From contig NZ_JBKBHM010000003.1 in assembly GCF_046297615.1 (NCBI RefSeq), forward strand, positions 248,001 through 312,000: DNA of 64,000 nucleotides. The letters run 5' to 3'. The notes below the pieces were generated by a model that searched no databases, was not told where the DNA came from, and saw only the letters and a list, made by a program, of their open reading frames with translations. Source of the stretch: Limnobacter sp046297615. GTDB taxonomy: Bacteria > Pseudomonadota > Gammaproteobacteria > Burkholderiales > Burkholderiaceae_B. Shown here in pieces: positions 53,526 to 62,774 of this stretch. Position 1 is the first letter of the stretch, and the number at the start of each line of letters is the position of its first letter. The translations under genes were made by a program, and so were the position numbers.

Positions 53526-53972
53526 ATGAAGCCCATCCTCTTTTGTCTGGAAGACTTTGAAATTCACCGCGCCATGCTTGAGCTGCGTCTGCGCGAGTTG
53601 TTAGGCGACCAAGTGGAGTTGCGCTTCTTCCGTTCACTGCAGCAATTGCAGGCCTGTACAGCCCCATGTGACATTTTGATTTCCGACCTCAAGCTTGGCG
53701 ACGCCTCTGCAGAACAAACCGCCAGCTTCCTGCGTCAGTTCTGCACAACCACGCCGGTGCTGGTGCAGTCCTCGGAAATTCACCTGCCCAATTTGCTGGA
53801 ACACCAACACCCGGGCCGCATCTACGCCACTGAAAAGGCCGGTTATGGACAGCGCTTTGAGCAAGCCTTGCTGACCTTGCTGGCCGACCGGCTCAGCCTA
53901 GCCACGCCGCAGCGCATTGAGGAAGACTGCCTGTGTCACGAACCGCCCCGCGCGTACATGAGCAAACAATGA
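53526..53972 (+). CDS. Stand-alone receiver-domain protein
   Basis: A 148-residue protein with a CheY-like receiver pattern: acidic pair Glu9/Asp10 (FCLEDFE), phospho-Asp54 (ILISDLKLGD), Ser82/83 (VLVQSSE) and Lys104 (ATEKAGYG). All phosphorylation residues are present, so it can probably be phosphorylated, yet it has no output domain. The C-terminus ends with two Cys (EEDCLCHEPP). There is no partner kinase nearby. No good ribosome site precedes the ATG, so the start is less sure. Confidence 0.7.
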   Translation: MKPILFCLEDFEIHRAMLELRLRELLGDQVELRFFRSLQQLQACTAPCDILISDLKLGDASAEQTASFLRQFCTTTPVLVQSSEIHLPNLLEHQHPGRIYATEKAGYGQRFEQALLTLLADRLSLATPQRIEEDCLCHEPPRAYMSKQ

Positions 53973-54027
53973 TTCCGCCAGCTCGGCTGTGAGCAAGCGC
54001 ACGCGGAGCAGACGCAAGCCATATCTA

Positions 54028-54049
54028 TGCGATTGATTCTCATTCGCAA
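54028..54049. promoter_or_regulatory. Fur-box-like palindrome before the TIGR03118-like gene
   Basis: On the minus strand TTGCGAATGAGAATCAATCGCA has TGCGAAT/AATCGCA arms around GAGAATC and resembles the Fur consensus (repeated GATAAT/ATTATC hexamers, GAATGA...CAAT). It lies 36 bases before the downstream ATG, next to AT-rich sequence. Iron control is an inference. Confidence 0.4.
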
Positions 54050-54085
54050 TAATATCAGGGTCCAACAATATCCTCAGGACTCTTC

Positions 54086-55399
54086 ATGGACCGCCGCAGT
54101 TTTTCCAAGATCATGTGCACTTTGCCCGCCTTGAGCACCCTGCCGGGCTGTTGGGCATCGCCAGAAAACCGTTACACCCTGCGCAACCTGGCCACCGACG
54201 ATGCCAGCACAGCGCTCTACCCCTCCGAACTCAAGGCTTTCAAGGAATCGTCCAAATTCATCAACGCGTGGGGCATCGCCATCCGCCCGGCCGGTGCGGG
54301 CGGGCACTTTTGGGTCACGGCGGGCCAGTACTCTTACCAATTTCTTGGGGATGTGAACGCCTCCTCCAACCCTGCCCTGCGCAGCTTGTCTCAGGACAAT
54401 CTGAAACTGGTCGAGATTCCCGGCACCCTGGACCCGTCAGCCCCGGGCTTTGCAACCGGCACTGTGTTCAACGGTGCCGCACTGGACAGCGCACAGTTTG
54501 TCGTCCAGAACCAACCGGTTCAATTAAACGGGCAAACAGTGAAACTCTCAGGGTCCGCGCGCTTCCTGTTCGCCACCGACACTGGCGTTGTGTCCGGGTG
54601 GACAGAGCGTGACCCCGCCCGCCCGGGCACCCCTGTGCGCGAAGACGGCCCTGCTGTGGCCATGATCGACGACAGCGCCAATGGCGCAGCATTCTTCGGC
54701 TTGGCCATTCGGCCCGACGACTGGTCCACCCTGTGGGTTGCCGACTTTGGCCGCTCACCGAGGCTTCGACAGTTCAATGACCAATGGCAGGAAACAGAAC
54801 TGGCCGGGTTCACCAATCCATTCAGCAGCGGCCCCAATGGCCAACTTCTGCCCGGCGACTATGCCCCGTTTAACGTGCAGGTGCTCCGTGTTGGCGAGCG
54901 CTGGTTCGTCTTTGTGGCATATGCCAAAACTCAAGCTGACCCTGATGACAGCGCACAGTTTTTCGCCGCAGAGGAGGATGCGATCGCTGCGGGTGTCGAG
55001 ACCGCCAAGCCTGACCGCGGCAAGGTGGTGATGTACACCCTGGAAGGGCAGTTGATTCAAATCTTCGACAGCAAACGCCTGAATGCGCCGTGGGGGCTGG
55101 CCATCGCCCCTGCCGATTTTGGGGCGTTGTCGGGCCACCTGCTGGTGGGCAACTTTGGCGGACGGGGGCGTATCGCCGCGTTCGATGTGCTGACTGGCCG
55201 ATTTGTGGACTGGCTTCGCGGTGACGACGACCAAGTCATCGGCATTCCCGGATTGTGGGGCCTGCAGTTCGGCAACGGTCAAAGCCTTGGGGACAGCAAC
55301 GCCCTGTATGTTGCGGCCGGGCCGGGTGATGAAACACAGGGTTTGTTCGCTGCGCTTCGCCCGGCACCACCGACCACCGCGGGCAGCAACAAACGCTAA
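54086..55399 (+). CDS. TIGR03118-like secreted lipoprotein, beta-propeller type
   Basis: A 437-residue protein. The N-terminus MDRRSFSKIMCTLPALSTLPGC combines a twin-arginine-like RRSFSK with a lipobox ending in Cys22. The mature part resembles the TIGR03118 family: repeated segments such as NAWGIAIRPAGAGGHFWV, APWGLAIAPADFGALSGHLLVGNFG and GLWGLQFGNGQ, which suggest propeller blades. The family's function is unknown. The gene stands alone with a Fur-like box before it. Confidence 0.72.
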   Translation: MDRRSFSKIMCTLPALSTLPGCWASPENRYTLRNLATDDASTALYPSELKAFKESSKFINAWGIAIRPAGAGGHFWVTAGQYSYQFLGDVNASSNPALRSLSQDNLKLVEIPGTLDPSAPGFATGTVFNGAALDSAQFVVQNQPVQLNGQTVKLSGSARFLFATDTGVVSGWTERDPARPGTPVREDGPAVAMIDDSANGAAFFGLAIRPDDWSTLWVADFGRSPRLRQFNDQWQETELAGFTNPFSSGPNGQLLPGDYAPFNVQVLRVGERWFVFVAYAKTQADPDDSAQFFAAEEDAIAAGVETAKPDRGKVVMYTLEGQLIQIFDSKRLNAPWGLAIAPADFGALSGHLLVGNFGGRGRIAAFDVLTGRFVDWLRGDDDQVIGIPGLWGLQFGNGQSLGDSNALYVAAGPGDETQGLFAALRPAPPTTAGSNKR

Positions 55400-55440
55400 G
55401 GCGAGAACACTCATGCAGGCTGTGCCTTGCGGCAGATTGT

Positions 55441-55803
55441 TCAGAATTTGTCCCTGAACATGAAATACGCCGCACCCAACAGGCACAGCCCCGCCCACAG
55501 GTAATCCAGCTTCAAGGGCTCTTTCATGTAAAACACCGCAAACGGAATGAACACCGTCAGCGAAATGATTTCCTGCATGATCTTTAACTGGCCCACCGAC
55601 AGCGCCGTGTAACCCAGGCGGTTGGCGGGCACCTGCAACAGGTACTCAAACAAGGCAATGCCCCAACTCACCAGGGCCGCCACAATCCAGGGCTTCTGGG
55701 CCAAATCGCGCAGATGGGCGTACCAGGCGAAGGTCATGAACACATTGCTCAACAGCAACAGGCCCACAGTGGAAGGAATGGCAGGAAACGGCCAATTGGG
55801 CAT
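55441..55803 (-). CDS. DUF486-family membrane protein
   Basis: A 120-residue protein with four hydrophobic helices and the DUF486 pattern: TVGLLLLSNVFMTFAWYAHL, VSWGIALFEYLLQVPANRLGY, QLKIMQEIISLTVFIPFAVFYMKEPL. It is related in layout to small drug/metabolite exporters; the function is unknown. ATG 55803 has GGAG 6 bases upstream. It converges on the lipoprotein gene. Confidence 0.88.
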   Translation of the reverse strand: MPNWPFPAIPSTVGLLLLSNVFMTFAWYAHLRDLAQKPWIVAALVSWGIALFEYLLQVPANRLGYTALSVGQLKIMQEIISLTVFIPFAVFYMKEPLKLDYLWAGLCLLGAAYFMFRDKF

Positions 55804-56016
55804 ACGCGCTCCATCGTCAACAGCGAAACACCCATTGTCGCGCATCGCAGCCTGTGATGAACTTCAACACGCTGCAATCGAAGCGGCTCGTCACTGGCCT
55901 GATGGCCAAGTGCGTACACTCAGCCTGCTGGCAATGTCCGCAATTTGACAGTCATGCACGGGCGTTCAGCCTACACTGGCCCCACGTTCAACGGCTGCGC
56001 TTAGGCGCCTGTCACC

Positions 56017-57882
56017 ATGACCCGCACCCTGTTCAGCAACGCACTCGTGTTTGATGGCACTGGCCACAGCCCGATTCACACCGACATTGAAGTTGATGAT
56101 GGTCACATTGTCCGCATGGGCCGAAGCCTTAGCCCCCAACACCCGGACACCCAAGTGATTGACTGCACAGGCCAGTGGCTCATGCCCGGCCTGCTGGACA
56201 TTCACACCCACCTTGACCTGGAAGTGGAGATTGCCCCGGAATTGCCTGAAGTGGTGCGCCACGGCACCACCACGGTGGTGATGAGCAACTGCTCGCTGGG
56301 TGTGGCCTACGGCAACCAGCGGCGCAACGGCGAAGACCCGATCGTGGATTGCTTCGCGCGTGTGGAAAATGTGCCCAAGCATGTGCTGTCTGCGGTGGCC
56401 CAGGCCTGCACATGGACAACGTCAGCCGACTACCTCAGCCATTTTGAGGGCATGGCCTTGGGGCCCAATGTGGTGCCTCTGATTCCCCATTCCATGCTGC
56501 GTATTGAAGTGATGGGCCTGAACGCGTCGGTACAGCGCGACCCCACCGCCGATGAACTTAAGCGCATGGAGCAATTGCTGGAGCAAGGCATGCAGGAGGG
56601 CTATGCCGGGTTTTCAACCGACGGCTTACCCTTTCACTTTTTGGCCAATCAGCCCAACACCCGCAAAAAAATTCCAACCCAGTTCGCCAGCTTCTCGGAA
56701 CTGAAACGACTGACTCAGATTGTCCGAAAGCACAACCGGGTTTGGCAGGCCACCCCGCCGAAGGACAACCCCTTAAAGACAGCGCGGCTCTTTCTGCTCA
56801 CCAGTGGCCTGCTTTATGGCAAAGCCCTGAAAACCACCGCCACAGCCGCCATTGACCTGTTCACCAACAAAGGCGTGGCCAAACTGGGTTTGTTGCTTTC
56901 GGCAATTCTCAATTCCCGCCTGCTGCGCGGCCACTTCCGGTTTCAGGCCCTCTCGGCCCAGTTCCGCTTGTGGGCTGATGGCGTCATAACCCCCGTGGCC
57001 GAAGAAATTCCGGAACTGCGGGTGCTCAACGAACTGGAATTGGACGATGTGCAGGGCCGCCTCAAACTGCTGAACGACCCGGCATGGATCAAGGCCTTTC
57101 GCACCATGTGGTTCAAAGGCAAGTCGGGCTGGAATTTGGCCAACCTGATGCGCATTCTCAACCGCGAGCACAATGTCCTGAACCGCCGCTTGGACGACAT
57201 GCGCATTGCCGACTGCCCCTTGCCCGAATGGAAGGGCTGGACACTGGAGCAGGCGTGGAAGCAGGTGCAAAGTTGGCAGGCTCGCCGCTTGAGCCCAGCC
57301 TCAGTGAGTGAGGCCGAGGCCGCAGTGCTGAACAGCTTCCCAAGCCCGACACGTGACGACGCCGAATTTTTCCTGCACCTGCTGCGCCACTGGGACTTGG
57401 CCTTCCGATGGGAAACCGTGGTGGCCAACCGCAACCCGGCTGTGCTGAAAAAACTGCTGTTCCACCCCCAAACCCTGCCCGGCTTTAATGACAGTGGCGC
57501 CCACCTCACCAACCTGGCGTTTTATGACGGCAACCTGCGCACCCTGAAGATTGCACAGACCGATGGCTTGCTGGTGGTGAGCCAAGCGGTGCATCGCCTG
57601 ACTCAAGCCCCTGCGCAATTCTTTGGATTGAATGTGGGTGTGCTGGCCCCGGGTGCGCAAGCCGACCTCTGTGTAATCAACCCCGAAGCCCTTCAGCGCT
57701 GGGACCCTGAGTCCACCTACGCCATGGTGTACCGCGACGCCTTCCAGTGCAAGCAAGTGGTGAACCGGCCCGAAGGCGTGGTCACCCACGTGATGATTGG
57801 CGGCAAACTGGGCTGGAGCGAAGGACAGTACACCCCCGTGTATGGGCGCGAACCCATGGGGCGACTGCTGAAGGCCGCGTGA
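56017..57882 (+). CDS. Amidohydrolase-family protein, D-aminoacylase-like
   Basis: A 621-residue protein with the amidohydrolase layout: a small beta-sandwich (LFSNALVFDGTGHSP), the first metal motif DIHTHLDLEVE, HGTTTVVMSNCSLG (Cys ligand of D-aminoacylase types), FNDSGAHLTNLAFYDGN with the late catalytic Asp, and a second sandwich part. The family includes N-acyl-D-amino-acid deacylases. It has an extra segment in the middle and no signal peptide. The exact substrate is unknown. It converges on the ABC permease gene. Confidence 0.85.
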   Translation: MTRTLFSNALVFDGTGHSPIHTDIEVDDGHIVRMGRSLSPQHPDTQVIDCTGQWLMPGLLDIHTHLDLEVEIAPELPEVVRHGTTTVVMSNCSLGVAYGNQRRNGEDPIVDCFARVENVPKHVLSAVAQACTWTTSADYLSHFEGMALGPNVVPLIPHSMLRIEVMGLNASVQRDPTADELKRMEQLLEQGMQEGYAGFSTDGLPFHFLANQPNTRKKIPTQFASFSELKRLTQIVRKHNRVWQATPPKDNPLKTARLFLLTSGLLYGKALKTTATAAIDLFTNKGVAKLGLLLSAILNSRLLRGHFRFQALSAQFRLWADGVITPVAEEIPELRVLNELELDDVQGRLKLLNDPAWIKAFRTMWFKGKSGWNLANLMRILNREHNVLNRRLDDMRIADCPLPEWKGWTLEQAWKQVQSWQARRLSPASVSEAEAAVLNSFPSPTRDDAEFFLHLLRHWDLAFRWETVVANRNPAVLKKLLFHPQTLPGFNDSGAHLTNLAFYDGNLRTLKIAQTDGLLVVSQAVHRLTQAPAQFFGLNVGVLAPGAQADLCVINPEALQRWDPESTYAMVYRDAFQCKQVVNRPEGVVTHVMIGGKLGWSEGQYTPVYGREPMGRLLKAA

Positions 57883-57902
57883 TTGAAGTGTGGGCGATGC
57901 GT

Positions 57903-58736
57903 TCAGCGTGACAAGGCGGTGCGCACCCAATAACTGAATGCGTCGACAGCCGCCACCAGCAGAATCATGGCCAAAAGAATGGTGCTGGTTTCTGGCATCT
58001 GGAACAGGCCCATGTGGAACGACAACATCTGCCCAAGGCCACCGGCCCCCACCACGCCCAAAATAGCCGCAGCGCGAATGTTGTTTTCCCAGCGGTACAG
58101 GGTATAGCTGATCAGTTGCGGCAACACGCCGGGCAAGGTGGCGTACACAAACACCCGCAGTGGCCCCACGCCGCGCACACGCAGGGCGAAGGCCGGGTCT
58201 TGTGGCGCATTCTCAATGCTTTCAGCAAACAGGCGCCCCAACACCCCTGTGGTGTGCAGGGCCAAGGCCATGGTGCCTGCAAAGGGACCAAGGCCCAAAG
58301 CAATCAGCATCAGTGCAGCCCACACCAATTCCGGAATGCTGCGCAACACATTCAGCACCCCACGGGCCAACACCTTCCAGCGGGCCGGGTCTGCATCATG
58401 GGCCTTGCTGGCGGGCAAGGCCCAAAACAGCCCGAACACAGCCGCCAAGGCCGTGCCCAAAGCCGACATGGCCAAGGTTTCCAGGGTGGCCACACCCACC
58501 CGCTTCAGGAACGCAGCGCCGAACTCAGGCCGCAATAACTCGGCCAAAAACTTGCCCATACGCTGCGCGGCATCCACAGAAAAAAACTGGCGCCACTGCA
58601 AATCCAGGCTGACAAAACTCAACACCACCAAGGCCATCAGGCCCACCGTCAACCAACACGACAGGCAACGGGCGTTGAACAGGGTGCGCGGCCATTGGGG
58701 AATCAATTCATCGTTGGGCTTGGGCAAGTGGTTCAT
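57903..58736 (-). CDS. PhnE-like ABC permease 2, probable selenium oxyanion uptake
   Basis: A 277-residue permease with six hydrophobic segments and the PhnE/ABC inner-membrane pattern (RSIPELVWAALMLIALGLGPFAG; the EAA-like loop near LFAESIENAPQDPAFALRVRGVGP). Its ATG overlaps the stop of permease 1 (ATGA). It is the last gene of the transporter operon. The phosphonate family name follows the fold; the selenate/selenite role is taken from the binding protein and the neighbouring selenium genes. Confidence 0.85.
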   Translation of the reverse strand: MNHLPKPNDELIPQWPRTLFNARCLSCWLTVGLMALVVLSFVSLDLQWRQFFSVDAAQRMGKFLAELLRPEFGAAFLKRVGVATLETLAMSALGTALAAVFGLFWALPASKAHDADPARWKVLARGVLNVLRSIPELVWAALMLIALGLGPFAGTMALALHTTGVLGRLFAESIENAPQDPAFALRVRGVGPLRVFVYATLPGVLPQLISYTLYRWENNIRAAAILGVVGAGGLGQMLSFHMGLFQMPETSTILLAMILLVAAVDAFSYWVRTALSR

Positions 58737-59578
58737 GCCAACACCTTTCGCACCCAGGCGCTGGCCCGGTCCGCCATCCACACCAGCACAATGAACATCA
58801 GCAGCATGGTGCCCACTTCCGACCCGGCAAACATTTTCATGGAGGAATCCAGTTGCTGGCCCAAGCCCCCTGCACCGACAAAACCCAACACGGCAGACGA
58901 ACGGATGGCACACTCCCAACGGTAAATGGTGTAGCTGGCCAGCTCACCTGCATTCTGTGGCAGCGCCCCATAGAAAAAGGCCTGCAAGCGCGAAGCCCCA
59001 TTGCGCAACAGGGCCTGCGGCACATGCCCGTCGCCTGATTCAATGATGTCGGCATACACTTTGCCCAACATGCCGCCGTAGGTGAGTGCAATGGCCAGTA
59101 CCCCGGCCGTGGGGCCCAAGCCCACCACTCGCACAAACACCAGGGCCCAAATCAATTCCGGCACACTGCGCAGCACAATGGCCACAGCCCGGACCAGCAC
59201 ACGCACAAAGGCTGGCCAAGCAGCCATGCGGCCAGTGAGTGCAGAAATCGACAGCACACGCACCGACACCAGTGCAACCGGCACAGCAATCACCCAAGCC
59301 AATGCCAACCCGGTGGTGGCAATAGCCACTGTGCGCCAAGTTTCCTTGAGCACAAATTGGAGAAAGTCCAACTCCAGCTTCAGCGGCCACATGTCTTTCA
59401 GAAAATTCAAGGTGGGCTTGAGGTTCTCTTCCTGCAACAACACCCAGGGCTTGAACTCGGTCATCACCAACAAGGGCCAGCACACCACCCCGGCGGCCAA
59501 GGCCCAGAACACACGCGGCCACCAAGCAGGGTCATGCATGGCGGGCGAGTGATCGGTGCGTGGGCTGATCGCAGACAT
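58733..59578 (-). CDS. PhnE-like ABC permease 1, probable selenium oxyanion uptake
   Basis: A 281-residue permease with six membrane segments (VFWALAAGVVCWPLLVM; VLRSVPELIWALVFVRVVGLGPTAG; AIRSSAVLGFVGAGGLGQQL). It is paralogous to the following permease: both keep the RSVPELIWA and GVVGAGGLGQ blocks. The two would form the heterodimeric channel with the ATPase encoded 6 bases upstream. Confidence 0.85.
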   Translation of the reverse strand: MSAISPRTDHSPAMHDPAWWPRVFWALAAGVVCWPLLVMTEFKPWVLLQEENLKPTLNFLKDMWPLKLELDFLQFVLKETWRTVAIATTGLALAWVIAVPVALVSVRVLSISALTGRMAAWPAFVRVLVRAVAIVLRSVPELIWALVFVRVVGLGPTAGVLAIALTYGGMLGKVYADIIESGDGHVPQALLRNGASRLQAFFYGALPQNAGELASYTIYRWECAIRSSAVLGFVGAGGLGQQLDSSMKMFAGSEVGTMLLMFIVLVWMADRASAWVRKVLA

Positions 59579-59584
59579 GCGCGG

Positions 59585-60415
59585 TCACCGACAATGCATG
59601 GCGACAGGGGCGGGTTGGGCTGCGGCAGGCCGGTCCAACGGCACGGGGCTGTGCAATTCCTCCAGGTGTTGGGCGTACAAGTCCTCCAACAACTCGGTGG
59701 TCACTTGGGCTGCAGGCAAATCAAACGCCAACTCGCCGCCGCGCAAACCCACAATGCGGGGAAAATGTTTGAGGGCCATGTCCACTTGGTGCAAGGTACA
59801 CACCAAGGTGGCCTCTCGGCTGCGGGCCGACTCGGTCAAGGTGTTCATGGCTTGCGAGGCGCGCACAGGGTCCAGCGCCGACAAGGGCTCGTCCACCAGC
59901 CAAAGGCTTGCCCCGCACACCAGTGACCGGGCCAGGCCCACACGCTGACGCTCACCGCCTGAGAGGCGATCAACCCTTTCGAAGATTTTCTCGCCCAAAT
60001 CAAACTGCTTCAATGCCGCGTAGGCGGCGGGAATGTCCTGGGGATAAAACAGATTCTTCAGGCTTCGCCAAGCCCCCCACTGCGGCAAGCAGCCGGCCAA
60101 CACGGCAGTCACCACGCGCTGGCGCGGTGGGAGTGGCGGCACCTGCGGGGCCAAAAACAGGGCTTTGCGCAAAGCCCTCAAGCCTGCGGCAGACTGGGCC
60201 CAGGGGTCTTGTCCATTCAGGGACAATCGCCCTTGCACCGGGGTCAACGCACAAGCCATGAGGTGCAGCAAGGTGGTTTTACCGGCCCCGGAAGGCCCAA
60301 TCACAGCCACCTGCTCGCCAGCCTGCACTTGAATGCTCAAGCCGCGCACAGCGGCAGGCGCATTCGCACCGGCCGCCGGGTGGCGGCCAGTGCACTGCTG
60401 CATCACCAGATTCAC
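59585..60415 (-). CDS. PhnC-like ABC transporter ATP-binding protein
   Basis: A 276-residue ATPase with Walker A GPSGAGKTT, signature LSGGERQRVGLARSL and Walker B LWLVDEPLSALDP. The PhnC-like length and its place between the binding protein (4-base overlap) and permease 1 (6-base gap) fit one import system. The C-terminus extends about 25 Pro/Ala-rich residues beyond the usual ATPase end. Confidence 0.88.
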   Translation of the reverse strand: MNLVMQQCTGRHPAAGANAPAAVRGLSIQVQAGEQVAVIGPSGAGKTTLLHLMACALTPVQGRLSLNGQDPWAQSAAGLRALRKALFLAPQVPPLPPRQRVVTAVLAGCLPQWGAWRSLKNLFYPQDIPAAYAALKQFDLGEKIFERVDRLSGGERQRVGLARSLVCGASLWLVDEPLSALDPVRASQAMNTLTESARSREATLVCTLHQVDMALKHFPRIVGLRGGELAFDLPAAQVTTELLEDLYAQHLEELHSPVPLDRPAAAQPAPVAMHCR

Positions 60416-61281
60416 TTGAGCAGGCCTGCGGAACGCGCTGCCCGTTCAATGCCCGCGTAGTTCTCGGTCTTGGTGGGTACAAACTTGCTGGCCCGCTGCA
60501 ACTCGAGAATTTCCTTGCCTTGAGGGGTGTTTTTGTCCAAAGCCAGGAAGGCATCGACCAATTTCTTGCGCACTTCAGGAGACACGCCGTTGTGCACGGT
60601 CCAGTTGTAGTCGTAGTACTCGGGGGTGGTGTAGAACACGCGCACTTTGCTGGTGTCCACCTTCTTCTCAGTCACAAACTTTTCCCACACGGAGATGTTC
60701 AGGGCACCGGCATCCACCTTGCCAGCAGCCACGGCGGCAATGGTCGCGTCGTGCGCCCCGGAAAAGGACACACGCTTGAAATCTTTTTCGGGGTTCAGGT
60801 AAGCCACATCCTGCAGGAAACTGCGGGGCATCAGGTGGCCCGAAGTGCTGGATGCCGACCCAAACGACACGCTTTTACCGCGCAGGTCTTCGAGGTTTTT
60901 GATGTCTGGCTCAGTGGTGATGAACACTGAACGGAAGCGTTCGTCCTCCGAACGCTGAACCAGAGGAATCACCTGCCCATTGGACCGTACATTGGCCTGC
61001 ACAAAGGTAAAACCACCAAACCAAGCCATGTCCACCTGCTTGTTCACCAAGGCCTCTACGGACGCGGCGTAATCGGTCACCGGCGTGTATTCCACTTTCA
61101 TGCCCAGTTTCTCGGACAGGTATTTCATCAGGGGAGCGGCCTTTCGGGCCAGCTCGGTGGGCGACTCATCGGGAATCGCAGTCACACGAAACACTTGCTC
61201 GGCATGGGCCATTGCGACGGAACCCGTCAGGGCAATGGCCACGATCGTACGAAACAGAGTTGAGAAACGTTGTCGGGACAT
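60412..61281 (-). CDS. PhnD-like periplasmic binding protein, putative selenate/selenite type
   Basis: A 289-residue protein with a signal peptide (IVAIALTGSVAMAHA). The mature part starts EQVFRVTAIPDESPTELARK and continues with VTDYAASVEALVNKQVDMAWFGGFTFVQA, the pattern I associate with the 'putative selenate ABC transporter substrate-binding' clade rather than phosphonate PhnD; SFGSASSTSGHL is the ligand loop. The nearby senB and selD-type genes favour selenium oxyanion binding. Phosphonate or phosphite cannot be excluded. ATG 61281 has GGAG 11 bases upstream; it leads the four-gene operon. Confidence 0.78.
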   Translation of the reverse strand: MSRQRFSTLFRTIVAIALTGSVAMAHAEQVFRVTAIPDESPTELARKAAPLMKYLSEKLGMKVEYTPVTDYAASVEALVNKQVDMAWFGGFTFVQANVRSNGQVIPLVQRSEDERFRSVFITTEPDIKNLEDLRGKSVSFGSASSTSGHLMPRSFLQDVAYLNPEKDFKRVSFSGAHDATIAAVAAGKVDAGALNISVWEKFVTEKKVDTSKVRVFYTTPEYYDYNWTVHNGVSPEVRKKLVDAFLALDKNTPQGKEILELQRASKFVPTKTENYAGIERAARSAGLLK

Positions 61282-61411
61282 GATGCTTTGCTCCAGAAAA
61301 AAACCTGCTCGGGCTGGCAGGATGCTGCTCAGTATAGGAGACAAACAGCTTACCGCGCCTATTCAGTAGAACCCGAGTAAGGTCGGTGTTTACCCGCACT
61401 GCACTGCGTGT

Positions 61412-62620
61412 TCAGCCTGCAGGCTGCAAACACCACAGGGAGGTGATCTCCTGTCGTCGGGCCACGTGAAGCGGGTCTTGGGTGTCCAGTGTCTTGGAAT
61501 GCTGCGGCTTGATGGTGAGCTGGTCTTCAACCACCCAACCTGTCTGTGAAAACAACTGCTCAAGCTCGCCCGGTTTTCGCAAGCCCAAGTGCACAGCCAG
61601 GTCGGACATCACCAACCACACGCGCCCCTCGGGTTTGAGGTGTTGGCGTGCCCCTTTCAAAAAAGCCCCCAACATGGCGCTGTTGTCATCATAGATGGCC
61701 CGCTCAATCGGCGAAGTCGGTTTGGCGGGCAACCAAGGCGGATTGCACACCAGCAGGTCCACGGGCTCGTCGGGCCACAGGTCACGTTGCTGCACCTGCA
61801 CGGTGCTCTTCAGGCCCAACTGGCCGATGTTCTGTTCAGCACAGGCCACTGCACGCGGGTCGGTCTCGGTGGCCAATACCCTGAACACCCCGCGACGTGC
61901 CAACACGGCAGCAATCACCCCAGTGCCCGTACCCACATCAGCAGCCACGCCGCCGGGCTTGAGCAGTGCGTCTGGCAACTGGGCTTGCGCAATCAAATCC
62001 AGATACTCACCCCGCACTGGCGAGTACACACCGTAGAAGGGGAAAACCCGGTTGTCCGTGGGGCCGAGTGCCGGAATCTCCACGCCTTTCTTGCGCCATT
62101 CATGGGCGCCAATCAGGCCTTGAAGTTCGCGCACCGACACACAGGCCAAGCCCGGCCAGCGCACATCACCCCACGCTTGCCCCACAGCCTCACGCACCTC
62201 TGGCGCACGGCGCAAGGGCACAGAGAAGTCGGCATTCAGCGGCACCAACACCGCATTCAACACGCGGGCGCGTTGCGCCTGGCTTTGCCGGTGCAAATGA
62301 AATGCATGGGCCGGTGTCAACTCCGGGCTTTTGGCCTTGCGACTGCCCTTCTTGCGGTCAAGCCGACGGGCCAGTGCCTGCACCAATTGCCGGCCGTTGT
62401 GAAAGTCACCCCGGTAGAGAATGACGGTGCCCGCCATAATGGCCCGCAAGGCCACATCGGCATTCAGGGTGTCGTCACCCAACAGCACTGCTTTGGGGGC
62501 ACTGACCTGCCGCTCAGTCAGCCACAGCGCCTGCAAAGTGTCAGCCCCTTCCTTCCACTCCAGGCGATGGCTGTGAAGTGGGGCGGGCAATTGAGCAGTG
62601 GCGGGGTTGGACAAAGTCAT
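61412..62620 (-). CDS. Class I SAM-dependent methyltransferase (RlmG/HemK-like NPPW motif)
   Basis: A 402-residue protein. The N-terminal part (LWLTERQVSAPKAVLLGDDTLNADVALRA) looks like a degenerate methyltransferase-like domain as in RlmG/RsmC enzymes; the C-terminal domain has the SAM-binding GVAADVGTGTGVIAAVLARRG and the catalytic NPPWLP, used to methylate amino groups of nucleobases or proteins. It is probably an rRNA or protein methyltransferase. It lies between the transporter operon and senB, on the transporter's strand, 130 bases upstream of the binding protein gene; a selenium role is not implied. Confidence 0.8.
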   Translation of the reverse strand: MTLSNPATAQLPAPLHSHRLEWKEGADTLQALWLTERQVSAPKAVLLGDDTLNADVALRAIMAGTVILYRGDFHNGRQLVQALARRLDRKKGSRKAKSPELTPAHAFHLHRQSQAQRARVLNAVLVPLNADFSVPLRRAPEVREAVGQAWGDVRWPGLACVSVRELQGLIGAHEWRKKGVEIPALGPTDNRVFPFYGVYSPVRGEYLDLIAQAQLPDALLKPGGVAADVGTGTGVIAAVLARRGVFRVLATETDPRAVACAEQNIGQLGLKSTVQVQQRDLWPDEPVDLLVCNPPWLPAKPTSPIERAIYDDNSAMLGAFLKGARQHLKPEGRVWLVMSDLAVHLGLRKPGELEQLFSQTGWVVEDQLTIKPQHSKTLDTQDPLHVARRQEITSLWCLQPAG

Positions 62621-62774
62621 TTCAAGGCAATCATTTCCAAAGCACCGAAAATATCACGCTCCCTTGCCGAATGGCTGCACCTGCGATCGGCCAGTGTGAT
62701 TTACCTTGCCGCTTGGGCGAACTCAGGCCAAGGTGCCTCGTGTACACTCCAGAAAAAACGCGGTTGGATGAGCG

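Noticed and set aside
57903..61281. Assignment as a phosphonate (Phn) uptake system
   Set aside because: The fold family is PhnCDE-like, but no phosphonate lyase or hydrolase genes are near, and the binding protein motif and the senB/selD-type neighbours point to selenium. Kept as an alternative only.
61412..62620. Selenoneine synthase SenA or an EgtD-like methyltransferase next to senB
   Set aside because: The protein has an NPPW methyltransferase motif and an RlmG-like layout, with none of the FGE-sulfatase/DinB features expected for SenA.
62743..62748. TACACT as -10 of a senB promoter
   Set aside because: No acceptable -35 element lies 16-18 bases upstream; too weak to report as a feature.
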